NCBI GenBank assembly: GCA_034414595.1
Contig: DAOULY010000016.1
Coordinates: 248,001-312,000 of the forward strand
Direction of reading: 5' to 3'
From: DAOULY01 sp034414595
Lineage (GTDB): Bacteria; Chloroflexota; Dehalococcoidia; SZUA-161; JAUWZY01
Length of the DNA stretch: 64,000 nucleotides
Shown here in pieces: positions 48,828 through 57,471 of the stretch. The notes below the pieces were generated by a model. It was not told the DNA's origin. It did no database searches and saw only the letters and a list, made by a program, of their open reading frames with translations. Position numbers and translations under genes: made by a program. Position 1 is the first letter of the stretch. Every line of letters starts with the position of its first letter.

Positions 48828-50449
48828 CCGGCTTCTCCTATACTGGCAAGTCGGTGGTGGGCCAGGAAGTGGCGAAACAACTTGGCTGGCACTTCATTAA
48901 CACCGATGACGAAATCGTATCCCTCGCCGGGAAGTCAATCCCGGAAATCTTCGCTCAGGATGGTGAGAAGCGTTTTCGGGAGCTGGAGCGGCAAGTCCTG
49001 GAAAGGTCTTGTCGGGGGCAAGGTGTGGTCATCGCCACCGGGGGTGGGGCCATCGTCGCTGCCGAGAACCGGGAATTGATGAAAGGCTGTGGGGTGCTGA
49101 TCTGCCTTGAGGCCCGGCCAGATACTATCTATCACCGTCTCCTCAGCGATGCTCAGAAAGGCCAGGGTGAAGTGCGACCCCTCCTTGCTGTGCCAGATCC
49201 TGAGCAGCATATAAAGCAGCTCAAAGAATCCCGGCAGACCTATTATGCCCTTGCGGACTGGACGGTGCATACCGACAACCTAACCGTCAATGAGGTCTGC
49301 CAGGAGGTGCTGCGAGGCTGGGCCTTTGGCCGGAGGCGGTTTTCATCCCTCGGGGAAACTGAAGAGACCGCTTGCACGGTCACAACTTCTACCGGAAGCT
49401 ACTCTATCTTAATTGGCTGGGACTTACTCCCGGATCTGGGGAAACGGATACGAGAGCTCAATCTCCCCGAAAGTGCCTACGTTATCAGCGATGACGGCGT
49501 CTTCCCTCACTACGGCGCCCAAGTGGTCAATTCACTGGAGCAATCCGGCTTTGCCACAAATTCGTTTGTTGTGCCTCAAGGCGAGAAGAGCAAATCGATC
49601 GAGGTTGCCATTGAGATTTATGACTGGCTGGCGGCTCAACGTGCCGAGCGCGGCCATGTCGTCATTGCCCTGGGCGGGGGCATGGTCGGGGACTTGGCCG
49701 GCTTCGTCGCTGCCACCTACCTCCGGGGCCTGCCCCTGGTTCAGGTACCCACCAGCTTGATGGCCATGGTGGACTCCTCTATTGGGGGCAAGGTGGCTGT
49801 AGATCACTCCCAGGCCAAGAACATCATCGGAGCCTTCTATCAGCCTCGACTTGTCCTCGGCGATCTCCAGACTCTCAGAACCCTGCCCAGGCGGGAATTG
49901 GTCTCCGGATGGGCTGAGGTGATCAAGCACGCTATGATCCTGGACCCGGGCCTGCTGGAACTCCTGGAAGCTCATCTCGATCAGTTGTTAAATCTGGACC
50001 CTGAGTCCACTGCAGTAGCGGTAAAACGCAGTGCCGCCATCAAGGCCCGGGTGGTCAGCGAGGATGAGAGAGAAAAGGGGCTGCGCACTCTGCTCAACTA
50101 TGGGCACACCATAGGCCACGCCCTGGAGGCAGCAACAGGCTATGAGCAGCTCTTCCATGGCGAGGCAGTAGCCATCGGCATGATGGGCGCTGCCATGCTC
50201 AGCCAACGGCTGGGACTTCTGCCCGAAGAGGTGGTGAAACGACAGAAGTCACTCCTGCAAGGGTTCGGCTTGCCCACTGCTTGCCCCAATGTTGATATGA
50301 CAGAAATGCTCCAGGCCATGGAGCTTGATAAGAAAGTCAGAGAAGGAGCATTGCGCTGGGTGCTGCTTGAGGGGATTGGACAGGCCGTGATTCGTGATGA
50401 CGTCCCTCGAGAGGCTGTGCTGAGTGTGCTCCAGGAGCTGCTAAGGTAA
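48794..50449 (+). CDS. aroKB: Shikimate kinase - 3-dehydroquinate synthase fusion
   Basis: 551 residues. Residues 1-170 are shikimate kinase: P-loop GFSYTGKSVVG at 13-23, NTDDEIV, GEKRFRELERQVL and ATGGGAIV. From about 190 to the end is dehydroquinate synthase: SYSILIGWDLL, VPQGEKSKSIE, ALGGGMVGDLAGFVAATYLRG, VPTSLMAMVDSSIGGKVAVDH, then LLNYGHTIGHALEAATGY with the zinc ligands and FHGEAVAIGMM. Fusing steps two and five of the pathway in one chain is known in some bacteria such as Thermotoga. Start ATG at 48794 lies inside the end of the previous gene. Confidence 0.95.
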   Translation: MGQRSAENIVLTGFSYTGKSVVGQEVAKQLGWHFINTDDEIVSLAGKSIPEIFAQDGEKRFRELERQVLERSCRGQGVVIATGGGAIVAAENRELMKGCGVLICLEARPDTIYHRLLSDAQKGQGEVRPLLAVPDPEQHIKQLKESRQTYYALADWTVHTDNLTVNEVCQEVLRGWAFGRRRFSSLGETEETACTVTTSTGSYSILIGWDLLPDLGKRIRELNLPESAYVISDDGVFPHYGAQVVNSLEQSGFATNSFVVPQGEKSKSIEVAIEIYDWLAAQRAERGHVVIALGGGMVGDLAGFVAATYLRGLPLVQVPTSLMAMVDSSIGGKVAVDHSQAKNIIGAFYQPRLVLGDLQTLRTLPRRELVSGWAEVIKHAMILDPGLLELLEAHLDQLLNLDPESTAVAVKRSAAIKARVVSEDEREKGLRTLLNYGHTIGHALEAATGYEQLFHGEAVAIGMMGAAMLSQRLGLLPEEVVKRQKSLLQGFGLPTACPNVDMTEMLQAMELDKKVREGALRWVLLEGIGQAVIRDDVPREAVLSVLQELLR

Positions 50450-50453
50450 TAAG

Positions 50454-52238
50454 ATGGCAGTCCGACAGCGAGCGCTGAACGTACTCCATCGTTTGCTGGC
50501 CCTGCTCCGTACTGAACTTGGAATAAGTATGGGGCTGTCCGTCGCCGTCGGCCTCATCGCCGGGCTGGGGGCAGTGGGCTTCAGAGCGATGATCTCGGGC
50601 TTCGACTGGATCTTCTTCGACGGCGGAGCTAAAGTCTTCGGATTTATGGGTGAATATTATGTGATCATCTTGCCCGCCATCGGCGGGCTCTTTGTCGGCC
50701 TCATTGTCTACTTCTTCGCCCGCGAAGCCAAAGGGCATGGCGTGCCCGAGGTCATGGCCGCTGTGGCTGCCAAGGGGGGGCGCATCAGGTCGCGCCTGGT
50801 CTTGGTCAAGGCGCTGGCGTCATCGATATGCATCGGCAGCGGCGGCTCAGTGGGGCGCGAGGGCCCTATTGTGCAAATCGGTGCTTCTGTGGGCTCAACT
50901 GTCGGCCAATGGTTGCGGCTGCATGAGGACTGGATCAAGACCCTGGTCGCCTGCGGTGCTGCCGGTGGCATCTCAGCCACCTTTAATGCTCCTATTGCCG
51001 GCGTCTTCTTTGCTCATGAGATCATCCTCAGCAGGTTCATCACCATAAGCTTTGTTCCAGTGGTCATCAGCTCTGTGACTGCCACCATGATCGCCCACGT
51101 TTTCCTCGGCCATCAGCGCGTGTTCCCGATCCCGGAGTATACCCTGCACAGCCCCTGGGAGATCCTGTTCTACGTCGTTCTTGGCATAGCTGCTGCAGTG
51201 GTAGCTGTTGCTTTTATCCGCATTTTGTACAAGAGCGAAGACCTCTTCGATTCTTTGAAGTTTCCTGATTATCTCAAACCGGTCTTGGGCGGCATCATGG
51301 TTGGGCTCATCGGGCTTTACTCCCGGGACCTGTTCGGCGTGGGCTATGGCGGCGTTGGATTGGCTTTGACCGGTCAGCTCACCATTGGCATGCTCCTGGG
51401 CTTACTTGCTTTGAAGGTAGTGGCCACCTCGGCAACCCTGGGCAGCGGCGGTAGCGGCGGCATCTTCGCCCCGTCTCTGTTTATGGGCTCCATGCTCGGC
51501 GGAGCCCTGGGTACCGCATTTGGCCGCCTGTTTCCGGCGATAACTGCGCCTTCAGGTGCCTATGCCCTGGTCGGCATGGGGGCTGTTTTCGCTGGAGCAG
51601 CCCGGGCCCCGATTACCGCCATCATCATCCTCTTTGAGATGACCGGGAACTATCTGGTTATCCTGCCTGTTATGACGGCGGTAGTCATCAGCACTCTGAT
51701 TGCTTATAGGCTGAACCGGGAGAGCATATATACTCTCAAGGTGCGACGGTTAGGGGTTGACCTCAGCCGTAGAGACCAGATCGACATCCTGAGCAGTATA
51801 ACTGTGGGTGAGATAATGACTCGTGATTTTCCCACCGTGCTAGCAACGGCAACGATCCCGGAACTGACCTATAAGCTAACCGTGACTGGACATCATGGCT
51901 GCCCCGTTGTCGATGACGACGGGCGTCTCTACGGTGTGGTCACCCTGTCCGACATTCAACAGGCCATGACCAGGGTAGAGAGCACTGAAGATAGTGATGA
52001 GCTAACAGCAGGAGACATCGCCACCAAGAACCTCATTGTTGCTTATCCGGACCAGACTGTGCATGATGCCCTGGTACAGTTTGGCGGCCGCGATGTGGGC
52101 CGGATCCCGGTGGTAGCCCGTGATGACCAGACTAAGCTACTGGGTGTCTTGCGCCGTCACGATATCGTCAAGGCCTACACCAAAGAGATGACTCCGGGGA
52201 AGACTCCCAAGAGAGGCGGGTGGTATTTAAGATGGTGA
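50454..52238 (+). CDS. ClC-family chloride transporter with C-terminal CBS pair
   Basis: 594 residues: about 430 of membrane ClC core followed by two CBS domains (about 445-580). Selectivity segments: GHGVPEVM near 88 (canonical GSGIP), GREGPIVQIGAS with the gating Glu near 130, and GIFAPSLFMGSM near 335. The helix after FNAPIAGVFFAHE has Ile at the position that in the E. coli antiporter is the internal proton glutamate (Glu203), as in channel-type members. Nucleotide-binding CBS domains suggest regulation by adenine nucleotides. Lies four bases after aroKB. Confidence 0.9.
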   Translation: MAVRQRALNVLHRLLALLRTELGISMGLSVAVGLIAGLGAVGFRAMISGFDWIFFDGGAKVFGFMGEYYVIILPAIGGLFVGLIVYFFAREAKGHGVPEVMAAVAAKGGRIRSRLVLVKALASSICIGSGGSVGREGPIVQIGASVGSTVGQWLRLHEDWIKTLVACGAAGGISATFNAPIAGVFFAHEIILSRFITISFVPVVISSVTATMIAHVFLGHQRVFPIPEYTLHSPWEILFYVVLGIAAAVVAVAFIRILYKSEDLFDSLKFPDYLKPVLGGIMVGLIGLYSRDLFGVGYGGVGLALTGQLTIGMLLGLLALKVVATSATLGSGGSGGIFAPSLFMGSMLGGALGTAFGRLFPAITAPSGAYALVGMGAVFAGAARAPITAIIILFEMTGNYLVILPVMTAVVISTLIAYRLNRESIYTLKVRRLGVDLSRRDQIDILSSITVGEIMTRDFPTVLATATIPELTYKLTVTGHHGCPVVDDDGRLYGVVTLSDIQQAMTRVESTEDSDELTAGDIATKNLIVAYPDQTVHDALVQFGGRDVGRIPVVARDDQTKLLGVLRRHDIVKAYTKEMTPGKTPKRGGWYLRW

Positions 52239-53095
52239 CCCAGGCAAGGGCATATAAAACGACCTGGAACTATATTGAGGTACTCAAGCCTAAGGAGAGT
52301 TCAGTGCTCACCTTCATTGGCCTCTGCTCTGCCATAGTGGCCGCGGCAGGCAATCCTGCTCCCCATCTCTTACTTTTGGTGGTCGCAGCCGTTGCCCTGG
52401 GCAGCCTGGGCTGCAACGGGCTTACCAATTACCTCGACCGTAGGGTTGATGCCAGGATGAGAAGGACCAGCCATCGCTCATTGCCCTCAAAACGTATCGA
52501 TCCGGCGGAGAAGGTGTTGCCCTTGACTATCGCCTTGACTGTCATCGCTTTAGCACTGGCTTGGTTCTTGCATCCTCTCTGTTTCCTCTTTGGGCTTCTT
52601 GGTGTCATCTCGGCTACGCTGTGGCGCAAAAAGATGACCTGCGTTTTTCAGGGAGCAATTGCCAGTTGCGCTCCGGTGCTCATAGGTTACCTTGCCTTTG
52701 ACCCTCATCTGAGCTGGACAGTAGTCTTTCTCTGTCTTCTCATCGCTATCTGGGTGCCGCTGCATGTCTGGAGTATCATGATTGCTTATCGCGATGATTA
52801 CTTTCAGGCCGGGGTCAGATACTTTCCCGTGACATGGGAGACCAAGGATGCGGTAAAGCTGCTGTTGCCTCTGGCGATTTTGCTCTATGCCGTTTCTCTA
52901 GCCCTGTGGCATGCGGCAGACTTCAGCTGGTTTTTCTTCACCGTGGCCAATATCTTGGGCCTAGCCATGCTTGTTGCCAGCATCCGTCTCCTCATAACCT
53001 GGGCATCAAAAGATGCCTGGAGGGTTTACAAACTGTCAGCATATCCGTATTTGGGCTTTATTTTCCTAGCTATGGTTCTTGCCTCTTGGATCTGA
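52232..53095 (+). CDS. ctaB: UbiA-family prenyltransferase, probable protoheme IX farnesyltransferase
   Basis: 287 residues from the ATG at 52232 (a GTG at 52220 is also in frame). About eight hydrophobic helices; the first Asp-rich motif is CNGLTNYLDRRVDARMRRTSHRSLP, with the heme-O-synthase-like NxxDxxxDxxMxRTxxRPL pattern, and the second is RDDYFQAGVRYFPV. This is closest to CyoE/CtaB, which adds farnesyl to heme b for heme-copper oxidases. That would be unexpected in an anaerobe, so a lipid or other tetrapyrrole substrate is a possible alternative. Overlaps the end of the ClC gene by seven bases. Confidence 0.78.
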   Translation: MVTQARAYKTTWNYIEVLKPKESSVLTFIGLCSAIVAAAGNPAPHLLLLVVAAVALGSLGCNGLTNYLDRRVDARMRRTSHRSLPSKRIDPAEKVLPLTIALTVIALALAWFLHPLCFLFGLLGVISATLWRKKMTCVFQGAIASCAPVLIGYLAFDPHLSWTVVFLCLLIAIWVPLHVWSIMIAYRDDYFQAGVRYFPVTWETKDAVKLLLPLAILLYAVSLALWHAADFSWFFFTVANILGLAMLVASIRLLITWASKDAWRVYKLSAYPYLGFIFLAMVLASWI

Positions 53096-53096
53096 G

Positions 53097-54281
53097 ATGA
53101 GCCAGCTCTTTAGGTTGGTGAAAACCTGTCCTGAAACAGGAGCCCGCGCTGGCATCTTGACCACACCCCACGGCTCGGTACTGACCCCGAGCTTCATGCC
53201 AGTAGCCAGCCAAGGCACAGTAAAGACCCTGACTCCGGACGAACTGCGGCCCCTGGGGGTGGAGATTGTTTTGGCCAACACCTACCATCTTTATCTCAGG
53301 CCAGGGGTGGAAGTGATTAAGCGCCTTGGGGGGTTGCATCAGTTTATGTCCTGGGACGGCCCCATAGTCACCGATAGCGGCGGATTCCAGGTATTCAGTC
53401 TGGCGCACATGAGCCGCATCAGTGAGGAAGGAGTCCTATTTCGCTCTCATCTCGATGGCGGCGAGCATTTCTTGAGCCCGGAGCTCGTCATCGATCTTCA
53501 ACAGGAGATGGGAGCTGACATCATTATGCCCTTGGACCATTGCCCTTCTTATAGTGATGAACTGCGAGTGATTCGCCAGGCGATGGAGCGGACACATCGC
53601 TGGGCCCAGCGATGCCAGAGTAGGCACGGCAGGCATGACCAGGCCCTTTTCGGCATCATTCAGGGCGGGGTCTTCTCCGAGCTGCGCCGTGAGTCAGCGG
53701 AATTCATCACATCCCTGGACCTCCCTGGCTATGCCTTAGGCGGGCTAAGCGTGGGAGAGCCCAAGCGATTGACATATGCCACCGTTGAGGACACAGTGCC
53801 CTTTCTTTCCCCAGATCGACCTCGCTATCTCATGGGCGTGGGAGCGCCTGAGGATCTGGTGGAATGCGTAGCCCGTGGCCTTGACATGTTCGATAGCGCG
53901 CTCCCGACCCGAATTGCCAGAAACGGAGCCTTGTTCACCAGGAAAGGGAGATGCAATATAAGGAATGCCGAGTTCAAGAATTGGGATAAACCTGTTGACT
54001 ATAATTGCAATTGCTACACCTGCAAGACTTTCACCGCTGCTTATCTTCATCACCTGTTCAAGTGCGAGGAGCTTCTGGCCTACAGGCTAGCCACGATCCA
54101 CAATCTGTACTTCATCACTGGGCTGATGGCCGAGATGAGACGCTCCATCCTGGCAGGCACTTTTTCCGTCTTCAAGGATGGTTTCCTCGCCAGCTACCAG
54201 CCCACCGAGGAAGAGGTGAGGGCTGAGCAAAGGCAGAAGTGGCTCAAATCGCCGCGGAAGAAACAGCCCAGGCAGGGGTAA
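53097..54281 (+). CDS. tgt: tRNA-guanine transglycosylase
   Basis: 394 residues from the ATG at 53097, directly after the previous stop. Exchanges G34 for preQ1 in tRNA(Asp, Asn, His, Tyr). TIM barrel with SFMPVASQGTVKTLTPDEL, TDSGGFQVFSL with the catalytic Asp, GGLSVGEPK, and DSALPTRIARNG with the nucleophilic Asp; zinc-binding CNCYTCKTF and a His in LATIHNLYF. Makes a queuosine connection with the PTPS homologue at 24394-24762. Possibly the last gene transcribed from the shikimate promoter. Confidence 0.95.
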   Translation: MSQLFRLVKTCPETGARAGILTTPHGSVLTPSFMPVASQGTVKTLTPDELRPLGVEIVLANTYHLYLRPGVEVIKRLGGLHQFMSWDGPIVTDSGGFQVFSLAHMSRISEEGVLFRSHLDGGEHFLSPELVIDLQQEMGADIIMPLDHCPSYSDELRVIRQAMERTHRWAQRCQSRHGRHDQALFGIIQGGVFSELRRESAEFITSLDLPGYALGGLSVGEPKRLTYATVEDTVPFLSPDRPRYLMGVGAPEDLVECVARGLDMFDSALPTRIARNGALFTRKGRCNIRNAEFKNWDKPVDYNCNCYTCKTFTAAYLHHLFKCEELLAYRLATIHNLYFITGLMAEMRRSILAGTFSVFKDGFLASYQPTEEEVRAEQRQKWLKSPRKKQPRQG

Positions 54282-54290
54282 GAGCACTTC

Positions 54291-54319
54291 TTTACACCTC
54301 GATACCCTTTTGCTAAACT
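54291..54319 (+). promoter_or_regulatory. Promoter for the 46-residue basic protein and radical SAM gene
   Basis: TTTACA (54291-54296), 17-base spacer, TGC-TAAACT (54311-54319). Start point near 54326, leader about 27 bases. Confidence 0.45.
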
Positions 54320-54352
54320 CTGATTAGATAAACTTTACGCACAGGTGCAGTT

Positions 54353-54493
54353 ATGGGAAAGCGGGATTACAGGCGGAGAGAACCGAAAAAGCCAAAGAAA
54401 GGGGCCAAGAGAACGGCGAAGATCGAAATCCTGCCCACTCCAGCCGCAGTTGAGGTTATAAAGAAGGGGAAGCAGGGCAAAGAAGAGGAATGA
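54353..54493 (+). CDS. Small basic protein of unknown function
   Basis: 46 residues: GKRDYRRREPKKPKKGAKR at the N-terminus (15 or so basic residues), then a hydrophobic EILPTPAAVEVI stretch and another lysine-rich tail (KKGKQGKEEE). It ends in ATGA overlapping the start of the radical SAM gene, and its own ATG follows a promoter-like pair. The composition resembles nucleic acid- or ribosome-associated small proteins. I recall similar MGKRDYR proteins in Dehalococcoidia annotation but cannot verify it here. Confidence 0.6.
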   Translation: MGKRDYRRREPKKPKKGAKRTAKIEILPTPAAVEVIKKGKQGKEEE

Positions 54494-55422
54494 AGTCCGC
54501 CTATCAAGGGCTATATAGAGCTGGCCAGCTTCACGGCAGAGTGGAGCAGGCTCTGGCCATGCTGCGAGGCTGTCATATCTGTCCTCGCGGCTGCGGTGTC
54601 GATCGACTGGGTGGGGAGATAGGGGAATGTGGCACAGGAAGAGAAGCCCTGGTCTCAAGCTATGGGCCGCACTTCGGTGAGGAGTCTCCCCTGGTAGGGA
54701 TGAGAGGCTCAGGGACCATCTTTTTCACTCATTGTAACCTGCGATGTATCTTCTGTCAGAATTATGAGATCAGCCAATCGGGCGAGGGCTATGCGGTAAG
54801 CAAAGAGGAATTGGCGGCATTGATGCTCTCATTGCAGCATAGGGGCTGCCACAATGTCAATCTGGTATCGCCGACGCATGTAGTACCCCAAATCCTCGAG
54901 GCCTTGGAGTTAGCCGTGGCCGGGGGCCTTTCTATCCCTCTGGTTTATAACACCGGCGGCTATGACTCGGTGAAGACCCTTAGGCTTCTCGATGGCATTG
55001 TAGACATCTACATGCCCGATATGAAATACTCCGATGCCAGCACTGCGCTGGAACTATCCGGGATCAAGAGCTACCCTGCAGTAAACCGGGCTGCGGTCAA
55101 GGAGATGCATCGTCAAGTGGGTGACCTACAGCTGGATGAATCCGGTGTTGCTACCAGAGGGTTATTAGTGCGGCACTTAGTCCTCCCCCAGGGGCTCTCG
55201 GGGACTACGGATACCGTCCGCTTTCTCGCGCAACAGGTCTCGACTGAGACCTATCTCAATGTCATGGCTCAATATCGCCCCTGCCATAAAGCACATCAAG
55301 TCCCGAAGTTAGCGCGTCCCATAACCCGGGACGAATTCACCGAAGCGCTGGAGCTGGCCTATAGCTACGGGCTGCATCGGCTGGACCAACGTGTGCCGCA
55401 CTTATTAGTACGGATGATCTGA
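54490..55422 (+). CDS. Radical SAM protein (PflX-type, COG1313)
   Basis: 310 residues. Cluster motif CNLRCIFCQNYEIS near 81-91, preceded by a cysteine-rich CHICPRGCGVDR and ECGTGREA. Typical blocks: NLVSPTHVVPQILEAL, VYNTGGYDSVKTL and IYMPDMKY. This branch is annotated as uncharacterised pyruvate-formate lyase-activating-enzyme homologues; the target is unknown and no glycyl-radical enzyme is nearby. A different family from the other radical SAM protein at 7556-8599. It starts on the ATGA shared with the small basic protein and is followed by acylphosphatase two bases later. Confidence 0.85.
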   Translation: MKSAYQGLYRAGQLHGRVEQALAMLRGCHICPRGCGVDRLGGEIGECGTGREALVSSYGPHFGEESPLVGMRGSGTIFFTHCNLRCIFCQNYEISQSGEGYAVSKEELAALMLSLQHRGCHNVNLVSPTHVVPQILEALELAVAGGLSIPLVYNTGGYDSVKTLRLLDGIVDIYMPDMKYSDASTALELSGIKSYPAVNRAAVKEMHRQVGDLQLDESGVATRGLLVRHLVLPQGLSGTTDTVRFLAQQVSTETYLNVMAQYRPCHKAHQVPKLARPITRDEFTEALELAYSYGLHRLDQRVPHLLVRMI

Positions 55423-55423
55423 G

Positions 55424-55708
55424 ATGGAGGAACAGGCCTCCCTTTCTGCAATAGTGCACGGTCGGGTTCAAGGTGTTTTCTTCCGGGACTTCGTCCGCGG
55501 AATTGCTGAACTACATGGGCTCACGGGATGGGTGAGGAACCTTCCTGAAGGCACAGTCGAGGTGCGAGCGGAGGGCCCGAGGGACAAATTGCTTGAGCTA
55601 CTGAAGTTTCTTGAGCTCGGGCCTCCCCGGGCCAGGGTGGACAGGGTAGATGCCACCTGGCTGGAGTACGCGGGGGACTACAGTTCCTTTCAGGTCAGGT
55701 TTCTCTAG
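55424..55708 (+). CDS. acyP: Acylphosphatase
   Basis: 94 residues. Hydrolyses acyl phosphates such as acetyl phosphate or carbamoyl phosphate. The phosphate-cradle VHGRVQGVFFRDFVR with the catalytic Arg, GWVRNLPEGTVEVRAEGP with the catalytic Asn, and GPPRARVDRVD are all present. Ends overlapping by 14 bases the convergent unknown gene at 55695-56102. Confidence 0.93.
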   Translation: MEEQASLSAIVHGRVQGVFFRDFVRGIAELHGLTGWVRNLPEGTVEVRAEGPRDKLLELLKFLELGPPRARVDRVDATWLEYAGDYSSFQVRFL

Positions 55709-56102
55709 GCTCTTCGGGGAAGGAGCGAAGTCCATAATACTGGTCACCACCGATAATTCGCTTTAGCAGCGGTGCAGCAATATCGCGGGTATCTCCCGCT
55801 TCGAGCAGCAAGTTCTTCAGTGGTGTGGCTATCTCCTGTAACTGAAGAGGCTCATTGCCACTGCTCAATAGCAGGCGAAAGATCAGCTCACGCAGGGGCA
55901 AACCAGGTGCTAAGAACCCGTCCTGTTTGGAGCAGCAATCCCTGAATTTAGCAAGTAACTCAGGGGCTGCCTCGGCAGATGGATTCTGGCTACGGCATAA
56001 AGGGCAGAGCCGGCTTCGAGCCAGCACTGGGAAAGAGCGCCCAGTCTGCTCAAACCACTGGAGGTCGATGAAGTAACGAGACTTGCCTTCGGCGATATCC
56101 AT
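55695..56102 (-). CDS. Unknown protein, moco-cluster neighbour
   Basis: 135 residues from the ATG at 56102 (AGGAG six bases before; a TTG at 56108 is possible). Sequence has one CxxC (RLCPLCRSQ near 31-36) and a CC pair (FRDCCSKQ), DLQWFEQTGRSFPVLARSR near the start and several helix-forming stretches. No family recognised. Begins within the stop of the DUF362 gene, so it is the last gene of the pheT-mobA-moeA-mobB-DUF362 run. The paired cysteines may bind a metal. Confidence 0.6.
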   Translation of the reverse strand: MDIAEGKSRYFIDLQWFEQTGRSFPVLARSRLCPLCRSQNPSAEAAPELLAKFRDCCSKQDGFLAPGLPLRELIFRLLLSSGNEPLQLQEIATPLKNLLLEAGDTRDIAAPLLKRIIGGDQYYGLRSFPEEPRET

Positions 56103-56104
56103 AC

Positions 56105-56836
56105 TCAACTCCTAGCCTCACTCTTAGCTTTCTCGATCAAGCTGAGATATTCCGTGCCCACACCAGAAGCTTGAGAGGCTTCGCGGTCCGCTTCATAGGG
56201 AGAGCCGATGAACAGCTGACCATATTCTTCGACCTGGTACTTGGTCGGGTCGGCAGTGCCTATCAGCTTCTTGTGACCATCGACAATGCCTAGGTCGAAG
56301 GGGAGGGTGAAGTAGAGATCAGCGATCACAGCATTGATGCCCAGGCGGTGCAATGGCTCCCATATACTGGTATCATTCCCAAGATACTTGGCTGGAGGGA
56401 GCAATCCAAGCAGATTGGTTATACTGAAACGCCCAGCTCCTCTCACAGTTTTGAATGGGGAGATGGTAATTAGATAGTCACAGGACAAGATGATATTGGG
56501 CACCCAGAAATTGGCCAAGGCAAAGGGCTTGGGCAGTGGGTTCTCCACCTCGACCAGGGTGCAATCACGGACATCGAGCATGGATACTCTGGGGAAATCA
56601 TAGCGCAACGCTCGATATATCTCACGCATAGGCTCCCCGCTCTGGCTGCTCTCCAGGAAGACGATGTCGGCATCGCTGACCTGCCTGATGCCAAGAATCA
56701 CCTGGGCCAGAGTTTCCCTGCTTGTAGTGATGGGATGGGGCAGGGGTACAGCAGCATCGGGCTTAATCAGAATCCTGCGGGCGTACGCTACTGCCGGTGG
56801 TGCTTTGAACTTAAATCTATCGGCATTGAAGATCAT
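56105..56836 (-). CDS. DUF362 domain-containing protein
   Basis: 243 residues. The DUF362 module is recognised by RRILIKPDAAVPLPHPITTSRETLAQVI at the start (Lys and the loop that usually begins DUF362 proteins), ANFWVPNIILSCDYLITISPFK, RGAGRFSITNLLGLLPPAKYL near the middle and VVIADLYFTLP-type strand. DUF362 is often fused to ferredoxin domains and found beside Fe-S and tungsten enzymes, but here there are no Cys clusters. Overlaps mobB (ATGA). Function unknown; linkage to molybdopterin genes suggests cofactor metabolism. Confidence 0.75.
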   Translation of the reverse strand: MIFNADRFKFKAPPAVAYARRILIKPDAAVPLPHPITTSRETLAQVILGIRQVSDADIVFLESSQSGEPMREIYRALRYDFPRVSMLDVRDCTLVEVENPLPKPFALANFWVPNIILSCDYLITISPFKTVRGAGRFSITNLLGLLPPAKYLGNDTSIWEPLHRLGINAVIADLYFTLPFDLGIVDGHKKLIGTADPTKYQVEEYGQLFIGSPYEADREASQASGVGTEYLSLIEKAKSEARS

Positions 56837-57471
56837 CTTACTTTCTTTCTGACCCAGAGTTCGATGTCCTGGGGCTCCTCGACCTGCTTCAACACTGATA
56901 CCATGCCAAATAGCGTACGGCTGATGAGTTCCTTGGGGAAAGGACTGAGCGGGATCTGCTTGCCATTGACGAAGATGCCTACATCTACCTCGTCTTTGGG
57001 CAGCCTTCTCTCAATGAGGTCGGCGAGGCTCGTGGCATCATCGAACTGGAACTGAGGCACTTCAGCCTCCAATGGCTCATCGGTGACCAGGGCCATAAGC
57101 TCTCTGGGATCACAGATTAGTTCCCCGAGCCCGCGACGATGAACTTCGATCTTGTGCCCCTTGCTGTGCTTGAAACCCTCGGCGAGAATGATGTCAAAAC
57201 CATTGACCAGCCGGGATAGCTCAGCGACAGTCGCATCATGATCCACATTTTCCTGCAGGGCTAACTTGTGTGGCGCGCTCAGGATCACAGCATCGCTTCC
57301 CGCCCGTGCATGGCGCCAGGAATCTTTTCCAGCTTGGTCTAATTCAAAGTCCTCAACATGCTTAACGGTGGCTACATGGTAGCCGCGGCGTTTGAATTCG
57401 GCAATCAAGCGCTCCATGATTGTGGTCTTGCCTGATTCTGAAGTGCCGACGACATATACTACTGGTGGCAT
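56833..57471 (-). CDS. mobB: Molybdopterin-guanine dinucleotide biosynthesis protein MobB (extended)
   Basis: 212 residues. P-loop GTSESGKTTIMERL at residues 9-22, HVATVKHVEDFELDQAGKDSWRHARAG with the MobB-typical DxxGKDSxR block, and EGFKHSKGHKIEVHR. MobB is a GTPase-like partner of MobA in adding GMP to molybdopterin. Usual length is about 165-175, so the last 40 or so residues (DVGIFVNGKQIPLSPFPKELI) are an extension that I do not recognise. Begins directly after the moeA stop. Confidence 0.88.
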   Translation of the reverse strand: MPPVVYVVGTSESGKTTIMERLIAEFKRRGYHVATVKHVEDFELDQAGKDSWRHARAGSDAVILSAPHKLALQENVDHDATVAELSRLVNGFDIILAEGFKHSKGHKIEVHRRGLGELICDPRELMALVTDEPLEAEVPQFQFDDATSLADLIERRLPKDEVDVGIFVNGKQIPLSPFPKELISRTLFGMVSVLKQVEEPQDIELWVRKKVR

